Origin: Rhodopila globiformis
GTDB taxonomy: Bacteria > Pseudomonadota > Alphaproteobacteria > Acetobacterales > Acetobacteraceae
Reading direction: 5' to 3'
Length of the DNA stretch: 64,000 nucleotides
NCBI RefSeq assembly: GCF_002937115.1
Contig: NZ_NHRY01000245.1
Span: 36,875 to 100,874, forward strand
Positions 9,182-19,470 of the stretch are shown here, in pieces (position 1 is the first letter of the stretch; every line of letters starts with the position of its first letter). The notes below the pieces were generated by a model, which made no database searches, had not been told where the DNA came from, and worked only from the letters and a program-made list of their open reading frames with translations. The position numbers and the translations under genes are program-made.

Positions 9182-10551
9182 GACGCGGCCGCCTGCGCCG
9201 CCGCCTGGCGGGCTGCCCGAGGCACCGGCCGGGGCGCTGTGCCGGGTTGCACGTGGCCGGACATTCTGTCCCACATCAGCCGCGGATCGAAGCTGCGCGC
9301 GGCGAGCATGGTCAGGATGACCACGGCGGCGAAGGCAACCGCGCCCGGCCCGGGATAGACGCTCGCGACCGTGCCGAACTGGACCAGAGCCACCAGGATG
9401 GACTCCATGAAGATGTCGATCATCGACCAGCGGCCGATGGCATCGACGATGCGGTACAGCACGGTGCGGTCATGCAGGCGCCAGGGCGTGCCGAGTTGTG
9501 TTGCGGCCAGCAGGAACGACAGGCCGATCAGCTTGAGTACCGGCACGGTGATGGAGGCGAAGAACACCAGCGCCGCCAGCGGCCACATGCCGGCATCGAT
9601 CAGTTCCTTGACGCCGCCCAGGATCGTGTTCGGCTGGCCGGCGCCCAGGCGGATCACGGTCAGGACCGGATAGACATTGGCGGGGATATACAGGATCAGC
9701 GACGCGATGACGTAGGCCCAGGTCCGCTGGATGGCGTGCGGCTTGCGGTCGCGCAGGCGGTAGCCGCAGCGTGGGCAGGGCGTGCCCGGAGCGGCGCGGC
9801 TGACCAGGCCGCAGACGTCGCAGCCGATGCGCCAGCGATGCGCGGTGAGGCAGGCCGCGGCCAGCCGCCGGCTGCGGATATGCGCCAGCCGCCGGCGGTT
9901 CGGCGGCTCCATCGCCTCCCACACCGCCTGGTCGTCGAGCGTCAGGTCCGCGAGCCAGACCACGACGATGAGGCCGAGCAGGGCATAGGTGGCGGGTCCG
10001 AGATTGACATGGGCGATGGCGCCGAGCCGGACATAGGCGACATACAGGCCGAGCATGTAGATCTCGATCATCGACCACGGCCGCAGCCGCTCGACCCAGG
10101 CGAAGATCGCCCGCAGTTCTGCCGGCGGCCGCCGCAATTGCAGGCCGCCGAGCACCGCCAGCATGCACAGCACCCGGGCCAGCGGCGCGGCGAAGGTGGT
10201 GACCAGGACGACCAGCGAGAGTTCCCACAGGCCGTAGTGATCGAGTTCGGCCGGGCCGCTGACCAGGCTGGCGGCGCGGGACAGGCCCGCGGTGGTGACC
10301 GACATGATCGTCAGGGTGCCGGCGATGGCGAACAGGATCAGCGCCGAGAGATTGAGCGCGGCGGGCAGTCCCAGCGGATGGTGGCGGGTATGACGCAGCA
10401 CGGCGTCGCAGCGCAGGCACAGGGCGCGGGCTGCGGGCGGCATGGCCGGAACGACCTGCATCTGCCCGCAATCAGGACATTCGTAGAGCTTCGGCGCGGT
10501 CATCGGCACGGCGTCCGCGATCATCGTGACAGGAGCCGTGGTGGTGCTCAT
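9178..10551 (-). CDS. pqiA: PqiA, inner-membrane zinc-ribbon protein
   Basis: Integral membrane partner of PqiB. The 457-aa protein contains two PqiA units, each a zinc ribbon followed by about four membrane helices: Cys25/Cys28 with Cys45/Cys48, and Cys244/Cys247 with Cys259/Cys262. Hallmark WSMIEIYMLG (about 159-168) and WSMIDIFMES repeat in the two halves. It is the first gene of the pqiAB operon and diverges from the binding-protein gene at 10731 across a 179-bp gap that must hold both promoters. In enterobacteria pqi genes respond to superoxide stress through SoxRS; no SoxR or SoxS site could be identified here. Confidence 0.93.
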   Translation of the reverse strand: MSTTTAPVTMIADAVPMTAPKLYECPDCGQMQVVPAMPPAARALCLRCDAVLRHTRHHPLGLPAALNLSALILFAIAGTLTIMSVTTAGLSRAASLVSGPAELDHYGLWELSLVVLVTTFAAPLARVLCMLAVLGGLQLRRPPAELRAIFAWVERLRPWSMIEIYMLGLYVAYVRLGAIAHVNLGPATYALLGLIVVVWLADLTLDDQAVWEAMEPPNRRRLAHIRSRRLAAACLTAHRWRIGCDVCGLVSRAAPGTPCPRCGYRLRDRKPHAIQRTWAYVIASLILYIPANVYPVLTVIRLGAGQPNTILGGVKELIDAGMWPLAALVFFASITVPVLKLIGLSFLLAATQLGTPWRLHDRTVLYRIVDAIGRWSMIDIFMESILVALVQFGTVASVYPGPGAVAFAAVVILTMLAARSFDPRLMWDRMSGHVQPGTAPRPVPRAARQAAAQAAAS

Positions 10552-10730
10552 TCAGCGGCAGGCGCGGGACGGGTGCGGCATGGGCGTCAGGTGGCATTGG
10601 ATGGCGGCCAAAAAAGAGGCAGAACACGGATACAGTGCAAAATTGACCCAAGCGTCGTGACATCCGTATCGCCGGCCTCCCCTTTGGCGGCGGTACGGGC
10701 AAGAACGGGTTGCTAAAGGGAGAATAACGG

Positions 10731-11998
10731 ATGGCTACAAAAATGAACCACGGTACGGGGCTGTTCGGCGCGGCGCGACCATCGCCGGTTGCTGCGGTCG
10801 CTGGGCGGCCCGCTGCTGGCGGCGCTGCTGGCGGGCGGCGCGGTGCCGGCGCTGGCCAGGGACCTGCCGGGCGTGACGGCGACCGAGATCAGGATCGGCA
10901 ACACGGATGCCTACAGCGGACCGGCCTCGGCGTATGGGGTGATCGGCAAGACCGAGGCGGCGTTCTTCCGCATGGTCAACGACCAGGGCGGCGTCGCTGG
11001 TCATAAAATAAATTTCATCTCCTACGACGACGCCTACAGCCCGCCGAAAACGGTGGAGCAGGTCCGCCGGCTGATCGAGGAGGACCAGGTCGCCTTCCTG
11101 TTCCAGAACCTGGGCACGCCGACGAACACGGCGATCCAGCGCTGTGTGAACATGAAGAAGGTGCCGCACCTGTTCATCTCGAACCGGGGCGGACAAATGG
11201 GGCGACTACAAGCACTTTCCGTGGACGATGGGCTACCAGCCCAGCTATCGGACCGAGGCGCGGATCTATACGAAGTACATGCTGTCGACGCAGCCGAACG
11301 CGAAGATGGCGATCCTTTACCAGAACGATGATTTTGGTAAGGACTATCCGGCCGGCGTGAAGGACGTGCTGGGCGACAAGTACGGCAGCGTCGTGGTCAA
11401 GGAAGCCACGTTCGAGACCTCGGACGCGACAGTGGACAGCCAGTTGACGATGCTGCAGGCCTCGGGCGCCAACGTGCTGCTGCTGGTGGCGGCGACGCCG
11501 AAATTCGCTGCGCAGGCGATCCGGAAGGTGCATGAGCTGGGCTGGCATCCGACGTTCTTCCTGACCGACGTGTCGATTTCCGTCGGTTCGGTGATGAACC
11601 CGGCCGGGCCGGAGAACGGGATCGGCATTATCACCACGGGCTATATGAAGGACCCGACCGATCCGGCGTTCAAGGACGATCCGGGAATGAACGAGTGGCG
11701 GTCCTTCATGGCGAAATACATGCCGGGAGCGGATTTGACCGATGGCAATTATTCGTTTGCTTACGGGGTCAGCATGGTGATGTGGCAGGTGCTGAAGCAG
11801 TGCAACGGCGATTTCTCCCGCGCCAACATCATGAAGCAGGCGACGAACCTGCACGATGCGTATGACCCGGTGCTGCTGCCGGGGATCACGGTGAACACCA
11901 GCCCGACGAATTTCCATCCGATCCGGACCATGCAATTGCAGAAGTGGAACGGCAAGACGTGGGAACGGTTCGGGGATATTATCGAGGGCGCGAGCTGA
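10731..11998 (+). pseudogene. branched-chain amino acid/amide ABC substrate-binding protein, frameshifted twice
   Basis: Periplasmic binding protein of the LivJ/urea-amide class, about 420 codons, split over three reading frames. The start at 10731 (MATKMNHGTGLFG) has AGGGAG 8 nt upstream. Near 10771 the frame must shift by one base to continue as RDHRRLLRSLGG, LLAALLAGGAVPALA (signal peptide) and ATEIRIGNTDAYSGPASAYG. Near 11184 a second extra base is needed: deleting one C from AACCGGGGCGG gives NGADKWGDYKHFPWTMGYQP and reads on to the stop at 11998. Everything else is intact, with good codon use, so damage is very recent or the calls are sequencing errors. The livHMGF genes 3 kb away may be its transport partners. 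Confidence 0.85.
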
Positions 11999-12023
11999 CC
12001 GTTCATTGCGTTTCCGTCGTAGC

Positions 12024-12143
12024 CTGGCCTGTCCCCATTGGCGCTGACCGAGTGGGAGGGCGGCAAGGTCGTTGCCACAACGTCATGCCGGGCGCACCAG
12101 CCCCTCGTCGTCATGGCGGGCCTGCGCCCGCCATGACGACGAG
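12024..12143. repeat. intergenic palindromic repeat (module D copy)
   Basis: Contains CCATTGGCG and CGTTGCCACAACGTCATG modules also found at 19.4 kb and 42.96 kb, and ends in a strong palindrome: an 18-bp arm at 12104-12121 ending GTCATGGCGGGC pairs with GCCCGCCATGAC and onward to 12143, with a 4-bp loop. It separates the broken binding-protein gene from the converging dehydrogenase gene. Confidence 0.8.
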
Positions 12144-12209
12144 GCAGCCACTGCGCGTCCCAACCTACGTAGCGCCGCTGCGGCTTGCCCGGGCTATCCG
12201 CCCCCGCTG

Positions 12210-13271
12210 TCAGTTCAGCCGCAGATCGATCAGATGCTTCGGATCGGGCTGGAGTTCCCCGCGCTCGACCCGCTTGACGATCTCCGTCAGCGCCGCGTTG
12301 GCCGCCGTCGGCAGGCCGATTTCCTCGCCCTTGCGGACGATGAAGCCGTTCAGGAAATCGATCTCCGTCCGGCGGCCCTTCATCATGTCCTGGCCCATGG
12401 ACGGACGATGCTCGCCGCCGCCCCGGTTCGCCTCCTCCAGCCGGTGCGCATCGTACTCCCGCGTCGCCGCCGGATCGCCTTCGCCGGCCCGGGCGATGAC
12501 TTCGGGATCGATATGATGGATCTCCTCCAGCTGATACCCCAGCGCCTGGCCGACACGGACCGCCTCGCTGCCCAGCCGGGCGCCGAAGCGGCGCAGCGTA
12601 TCGTTGCGCAGGATGTCCTTGCTGATCAGGCCGGTGCAGGCGGACATGCCGTTCGCCATCGCGTTGGTCACCAGCTTCGACCAGCGCTCGCCCCACAGGT
12701 TCGTCGTCGCCAGGGCGGAGTCGGCCAGCGCCACAAGCCGCTCGATCTCCCGCGCGCGGCCGGTGATCCGGCCGTGCACCTCGCCGGTGCGGAACACCGT
12801 GTGCTTTTCGCCGCTTTTCCCGGCGGCGCGGTGGACGTGGCCGGGCTCGCACAGGTCGACGGTGATCGAACTGGCGATGCAGCCGACGATCTTGCCCCAC
12901 CCGACGATGCCCGCGATGGTTTCCTCGTTCATGCAGTTCTGCAATGATACGATGAAGCCGCCGGGCGCCAGGTACTGGGCGATCATCGTCGTCGCCCACG
13001 CCGTGTCATAGGATTTCACGCAGACGAAGGCGATGTCGAACGGCTTTTCCTTCGATACCTGCTGCAGGTCGGTCAGGTGCAGGGCGCGCACCGGGGTGGA
13101 CCATTCCGGAACGTCGCGGATGTGCGACACTGTCAGCCCCCGGGCCCGCATCGTCTCGACGTTGGCGGGCCACGAATCGACGAAGGTGACGTCCTCGCCT
13201 GCCCGCGCCATGTGCGCTCCGGCGTAGGCGCCCACCGCGCCGGTGCCCATGATCGCGATCTTGTTGCCCAT
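12210..13271 (-). CDS. 2-dehydropantoate 2-reductase family protein
   Basis: ApbA/PanE-type NADPH-dependent reductase, 353 aa. The Rossmann motif GTGAVGAYAG is at 9-18 and the catalytic Lys199-xxx-Asn203 lies in ERWSKLVTNAMANG. The ATG at 13271 has GGGAGG 5 nt upstream, and 47 further upstream codons in the same frame are not needed. True PanE proteins are nearer 300 aa and make pantoate for coenzyme A; this longer form may act on another 2-oxo acid, so I give no gene symbol. It stands alone between repeat-rich DNA and an AT-richer promoter-like region. Confidence 0.85.
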   Translation of the reverse strand: MGNKIAIMGTGAVGAYAGAHMARAGEDVTFVDSWPANVETMRARGLTVSHIRDVPEWSTPVRALHLTDLQQVSKEKPFDIAFVCVKSYDTAWATTMIAQYLAPGGFIVSLQNCMNEETIAGIVGWGKIVGCIASSITVDLCEPGHVHRAAGKSGEKHTVFRTGEVHGRITGRAREIERLVALADSALATTNLWGERWSKLVTNAMANGMSACTGLISKDILRNDTLRRFGARLGSEAVRVGQALGYQLEEIHHIDPEVIARAGEGDPAATREYDAHRLEEANRGGGEHRPSMGQDMMKGRRTEIDFLNGFIVRKGEEIGLPTAANAALTEIVKRVERGELQPDPKHLIDLRLN

Positions 13272-13812
13272 GTTTCCCTCCCCAGGATGGCGTCGGCCGG
13301 GACACAGTCTGCCGCGGCGCGGGAGAAACGCAACCGCCGGCCAGGCGGCAGCCCCACCGCCGATCAGGTTACACACGCTGCCTTTCTGTTGCCATTTTGT
13401 GGAGCGACACAAAATGCCGCTTTATTGTGCGTCACTGTTAATATGCTATTATATCATCTATCCAGGCTGGTTTTGCCGGATTTCGACCTTACAATAACAG
13501 TTTAAATTCCACAATCAATATAAAAATATGGCCTGACGACAATTCCTGTTCGCCACTTTCGCGTGGGCAACAGGAAAATCTTGACCCGGTAATCACAATC
13601 GATTTATCCCGGCTGCGCATTATTACCTTACCGGAGGTCCTATGCAGCAGCCACCAAGCCTCGCGCAGCGAGGGACATCCTGGATGAGATCTCCGGGCGT
13701 CGTGTCGTACCAGCGCCGGTTCGGACACCGCTGACCCCAGCAGGTTCGAAACGAATACCTCAAGCGTCCACGGACGTCTTCCAGAATAATCCTAAATCGT
13801 AAGGGTTGACCG
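13272..13812. other. 541-bp intergenic region, AT-rich core
   Basis: Separates two divergently transcribed genes. Positions about 13420-13640 are clearly richer in A/T than the surroundings (for example TTAATATGCTATTATATCAT), which suits promoters for both sides or an imported segment. Short open frames cross it but none has a recognised product. Confidence 0.45.
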
Positions 13813-15123
13813 ATGAACCTCGATCGCGAGGGGCGGCAGTTCCGCCTGCTCATGGTTCACTGCGTCCTGTGGTCGCTTGCCATGTCCCTGGCCGGCGGCT
13901 TCGTCGGCGCCTACCTGCTGCGCCTCGGTTTCAGTGTCGCAACGGCCATCGCGCTGTATGCCCTGATGCTCGTGGTGCGCTTCGCCCTGCGCGCCGTCAT
14001 GCTGCCGATGGTCCTGCGCCTGGGCATGCAGCGGACCATCCTGCTGGGCGCCGTCGTCGTCGCCTTACAGTTCATCCCGCTGATCTGGGCCGATCGGCCG
14101 TTATGGCTGGGCGTCTGGGTGCTGGTCGTTGCGGTGGGCGAGTGTCTGTACTGGCCGATCTTCCACGCCGCCAACGCGGTGTGCGGCGGCGGCGGGCGGC
14201 GCGGGCGGCAGATCGCCTGGCGCCAGTTGGCCAGCACGCTGATCTCGGTCGTCGGGCCGCTCGCGGGCGGCATCATCCTGACCCGTCTGGGACCGGTCGC
14301 GGAGTTCGGACTGGCAACGGTGCTTTGCATCGTTTCGGCAACGCCGCTGCTGTGGATGGGCGACATCGCGCTCGGCCCGGTCCCGACGATGCGCCAGTCG
14401 ATGACCGGGGCCGATCGTGTCGGCTGGTTCGCGCTCGCGGCCGACGGCTGGATGTGCGCCGGCACCGGGGTTGCGTGGTCGCTGATCCTGTTCACCACGC
14501 TGGGATCGTCCTTCTGCGCGCTCGGCTGGGCCAGCAGCGCCGCCGCACTGGCCGGCGCGCTGGCCGGCGTGGCCTGCGGCATCGCGATCGATCGCGGTCA
14601 TCGGCAGGCTCTGTCGCACGGCGTTACGGTCGCCTTGCTGATCAGCGTGGCGTTGCGCGTCGTCGCCGGGTGGGAGCCGTGGCTGGCCTTCGCCGCCAAC
14701 GCCGTCGGCGCCGCGGTGGGTGGGCTTTATGCCCCGGTCGTCATGAGCGTCATCTACGATCGCGCGAAACGATCCGGCACGGCCTATCAGTTCCATTTGT
14801 CGGCCGAGGCGGGCTGGGACGCCGGCGCCATCCTGGGCTGCCTGGCCTCCGCCGCCGTCGCCTACAGCGGCGCGCCGATAACGCTGGCGGTGGCGCCGGC
14901 CGCCCTGGGCGTGCTGGTGATCCATCGCTGCGTCGGCGCGGAGTCGCGGTTCGCGCAGCGTATCGCGTCCGGCGTGGTGATCCATGCGGAAGCCCGCTTC
15001 CGGGCGCGCGGCCGGCAAGCTCAGGCGTGCCCGCCTTCGAGGTACGCCGCCCGGATCTCCGGCCGCGCCAGCAGTTCCGCTCCGGTCCCGGCCATGGTGA
15101 TCGCGCCGTTCACCAGCACATAG
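13813..15123 (+). CDS. MFS transporter
   Basis: Major facilitator superfamily permease of 436 aa with about 11-12 predicted membrane helices; substrate unknown. AAGGG lies 7 nt before the ATG. Hydrophobic segments run to about residue 385 (LAVAPAALGVLVIHRC). The last 34 residues, rich in Ser/Ala/Pro, are read antisense through the 3' end of livF, so the gene overlaps the converging livF by 103 bp. The natural stop may have been lost and the tail may have no role. No regulator gene adjoins it. Confidence 0.85.
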   Translation: MNLDREGRQFRLLMVHCVLWSLAMSLAGGFVGAYLLRLGFSVATAIALYALMLVVRFALRAVMLPMVLRLGMQRTILLGAVVVALQFIPLIWADRPLWLGVWVLVVAVGECLYWPIFHAANAVCGGGGRRGRQIAWRQLASTLISVVGPLAGGIILTRLGPVAEFGLATVLCIVSATPLLWMGDIALGPVPTMRQSMTGADRVGWFALAADGWMCAGTGVAWSLILFTTLGSSFCALGWASSAAALAGALAGVACGIAIDRGHRQALSHGVTVALLISVALRVVAGWEPWLAFAANAVGAAVGGLYAPVVMSVIYDRAKRSGTAYQFHLSAEAGWDAGAILGCLASAAVAYSGAPITLAVAPAALGVLVIHRCVGAESRFAQRIASGVVIHAEARFRARGRQAQACPPSRYAARISGRASSSAPVPAMVIAPFTST

Positions 15124-15739
15124 CCGCGGTGCGCCAGCCGCAGCGCCTGGTAGGCGTTCTGCTCCACCAGCAGCACCGTCAGGCCGGTGGCGCGGTTCAG
15201 GTCCCGGATGGCGCTGAAGATCTGCCGCACCACCAGCGGCGCCAGGCCCAGCGAGGGTTCGTCCAGCAGCAGCAGCGACGGACGGGACATCAGCGCCCGT
15301 CCGATCGCCAGCATCTGCTGCTCGCCGCCGGACAGCGTACCGCCGCGCTGGGTCATGCGTTCCTTCAGGCGGGGAAACAGGGCGAACACCTGCTCCAGCC
15401 GATCGGGGATGTCGGTGCGGCCGGCGACCTCGGCGCCCATCAGCAGGTTCTCGTGCACCGTCATGCGGCCGAAGATGCGGCGGCCCTCCGGCGCCTGGGC
15501 GATGCCGCGCCGCATGATCCGGTGCGTCGGCCACTGCGTGATGTCCTGGCCCTCGTGCAGGATCTGCCCCGTCCGCGCCCGCGGGTTGCCGCAGATCGTC
15601 ATCATCAGCGTGGACTTGCCCGCGCCGTTGGCGCCGATGAGCGTGACGATCTCGCCGCGCCGCACCGTCAGGTCGATGCCGCGCAGCGCCTGGATCGCGC
15701 CGTAGAACGCGGTGACGCCGGACAGCGACAGCAGCGCGG

Positions 15740-15743
<4 letters not shown>
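15021..15743 (-). CDS. livF: branched-chain amino acid ABC transporter ATP-binding protein LivF
   Basis: One of two nucleotide-binding subunits of a Liv-type importer. The 240-aa product has Walker A GANGAGKST (37-45), the signature LSGGEQQ (137-143), Walker B LLLLDEPS (157-164) and the Q-loop EGRRIFGRMTV. The start overlaps the livG stop by 4 bp (ATGA). It is last in the livH-livM-livG-livF order on the minus strand. Its 3' end overlaps the converging MFS gene. Confidence 0.95.
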
Positions 15744-16540
<797 letters not shown>

Positions 16541-16543
16541 GGC

Positions 16544-17869
16544 TCAGCCGCGTCCCTGCGCCACCAGTTCCGCCGCGATCTCCTTTCGCGCCCCCAGCGC
16601 CACCGTCGGCGTGCGGCCGGAGATCAGGCCGCGTGGCCGCAGCACCATCATCACCACCAGCACCAGGCCGAAGATCAGCATGCGGTACAGCGGCAACTGG
16701 CCGGCGATGCCGGCGAACAGCGGGCTGTTCATCTGGTCGCCGAGGAAGCTGAGGACATCGCGCAGGGTTTCCAGACCGCCGACCATGACAATGGCGGCCA
16801 GGGCGACGCCAAGCTGGCTGCCCATGCCGCCCAGCACGACGATCGCCAGCACGGTGGCGGACTCGATGAAGGTGAAGCTCTCCGGGCTGATGAAGGCCTG
16901 GCGGGTGGCGAAGAAGGCGCCGGCGAGGCCGCCGAACATCGCACCCATGCCGAACGCCGTCAGCTTGGTGTTGCGCACGTTGATGCCCAGGGAGCGGCAG
17001 GCGATCTCATCCTCGCGCAGCGCTTCCCAGGCGCGGCCGAGCGGGATGCGGCGCAGGCGCAGCGACACCCAGTTGGTCAGCAGGGCCAGGACCAGGATGA
17101 CGTAGTACAGGAAGATGACGCGCTGGATGGTTGCCGGCTCGATGCCGAAGAAGCCGGCGAAGGTGCCCTCGCCGCCCTCCATGGAGAAGCGCAGGCCGAA
17201 CAGGGTCGGCCGGGGGATGCCGGTGATGCCGTTGGGGCCGTTGGTGAGCGACACCCAGTTGGTCAGCACGATGCGGATGATCTCCCCGAACGCCAGGGTG
17301 ACGATGGCGAGGTAGTCGCCGCGCAGCCGCAGCACCGGGAAGCCGAGCATGACCCCGGCGCATCCGGCGAACAGGCCCGCCAGCGGCAGGCAGGTCCAGA
17401 ATCCCAGGTCATAGGTGGTGGACAGCAGCGCATAGGAATAGGCGCCGACGGCATAGAAGGCGACGTAGCCAAGGTCGAGCAGCCCGGCCAGCCCGACGAC
17501 GATGTTCAGCCCCCAGCCCAGCATGATGTAGGTCAGCACCAGCGTGCCGAGATCGACATAGTAGCGCGAACCGGTGAAGGGCAGCGCAACGGCCGCGACC
17601 AGCAGCACCGGGGCAATGAACTTGCCGGCATGGGCGATGCCTTCGGCAAGGGCACGGTTGGTCTTGTAGGTTTCGACGCGGCCGCGCCCCCGCCAGGACA
17701 GGACCAGCAGGCGGCCGAGGAACACCAGGCCGACGATCACGGCGGTGGCGATGGGGCGAAGCTCGAGCGACAGGCCGTGCTCGCCGCTGACGGTCAGCAG
17801 GCCGACCATCGGCCCGAACAGGCCGAGGGCGACGGCAGCCGAGAGGAAGGCGTCGCGCAGGGGGGTCAT
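16544..17869 (-). CDS. livM: branched-chain amino acid ABC transporter permease LivM
   Basis: Inner-membrane permease subunit of 441 aa. It opens with an extra N-terminal membrane region (MTPLRDAFLSAAVALGLFGP) as in the longer LivM forms, followed by the core with LGWGLNIVVGLAGLLDLGYVAFYAVGAYSYAL and the loop GRAWEALREDEIACRSLGIN (the EAA-like contact with the ATPases). The frame stays open upstream to 18142 through repeat DNA, but the ATG at 17869 is the natural start. A 286-bp gap with an inverted stutter repeat separates it from livH, unusual for this operon. Confidence 0.93.
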   Translation of the reverse strand: MTPLRDAFLSAAVALGLFGPMVGLLTVSGEHGLSLELRPIATAVIVGLVFLGRLLVLSWRGRGRVETYKTNRALAEGIAHAGKFIAPVLLVAAVALPFTGSRYYVDLGTLVLTYIMLGWGLNIVVGLAGLLDLGYVAFYAVGAYSYALLSTTYDLGFWTCLPLAGLFAGCAGVMLGFPVLRLRGDYLAIVTLAFGEIIRIVLTNWVSLTNGPNGITGIPRPTLFGLRFSMEGGEGTFAGFFGIEPATIQRVIFLYYVILVLALLTNWVSLRLRRIPLGRAWEALREDEIACRSLGINVRNTKLTAFGMGAMFGGLAGAFFATRQAFISPESFTFIESATVLAIVVLGGMGSQLGVALAAIVMVGGLETLRDVLSFLGDQMNSPLFAGIAGQLPLYRMLIFGLVLVVMMVLRPRGLISGRTPTVALGARKEIAAELVAQGRG

Positions 17870-17911
17870 GCCGGTGCCGATCGGCCTGCGTGACCGGACA
17901 GAGCCGGCGGA

Positions 17912-18074
17912 ACCACAGAATATCTGTGTGCATCTGTGTGCATCTGTGTTTCCCCTTAATCCGTAGGACCAACAAGCGCGCTGCATCCCGGCCTGAGCAC
18001 CGGCGGCCATTTCGTGCCGCGCTGAAAGCGCCGGATTGGGGAAACATAGATGAACACAGATGCACACAGATGAG
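17912..18074. repeat. inverted 'CATCTGTGTG' stutter repeat between livH and livM
   Basis: Left arm 17912-17955 reads as repeated ATCTGTGTG words ending TTTCCCC; right arm 18038-18074 carries the complement (GGGGAAACATAGATGAACAC and ATGCACACAGATG). About 80 bp of ordinary sequence lies between. It would form a long imperfect hairpin in the livHM transcript. The same plan with other words appears at 27.65 kb and 58.7 kb. Confidence 0.8.
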
Positions 18075-18155
18075 GGCGGTGCGAACAGGCGGCCGCCGTG
18101 CCGCGCCATCCGTTCCATCCAGGCAAGACAGTCATCGCGCATGCGGCCACCGGCC

Positions 18156-19076
<921 letters not shown>

Positions 19077-19194
19077 TCCCACTCCTGGTCCAGGGTTTCG
19101 GACATGGAACCATGCAAGCGACGTACCGGCAAGAGCGGTTGGCGGCCTGCTGTGGAAGGTGGCTCCGCAGGCACCGATGATTGGATGGGGCAAG

Positions 19195-19441
19195 GTCTCC
19201 GCCCCATCGTCATGGCCGGGCGTGTCCCTATCTGCGACTAACTCAGGCGGCCGGGAGCGGCAAATCACCCCTGTCGTCATGGCGGCTACCCGGGACGAGT
19301 CCGGACACAGGCTCCGGGCCGCCATCCACGCCTTTCCGCGGCTTCAACACCGCCAGGCGTGGATGGTGGGCCTGCGCCCACCATGACGTTGTGGCAACGG
19401 CCGTCCGCCAACCCATAAAGTTGGCGCTGATGGGGCGTGTC
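19195..19441. repeat. intergenic palindromic repeat mosaic (modules C and D)
   Basis: The 394-bp gap before livH holds no gene. It contains CGTCATGGCCGGGCGTGTCC (module shared with 45.3 kb) and a module-D copy: a GCCATCCACGCC arm, a partner GGCGTGGATGG, then GGGCCTGCGCCCACCATGACG and TTGTGGCAACGGCCG. These words recur, often in reverse orientation, at 12.0, 43.0 and 52.9 kb. Confidence 0.75.
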
Positions 19442-19470
19442 CCGGATATCCACCCCCGCCGTCCTTGCGA

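Noticed and set aside
18000..18142. N-terminal extension of LivM to 18142
   Set aside because: The added 91 residues are translated repeat DNA (TDAHRCTQ-like phrases); the normal N-terminus begins at 17869.
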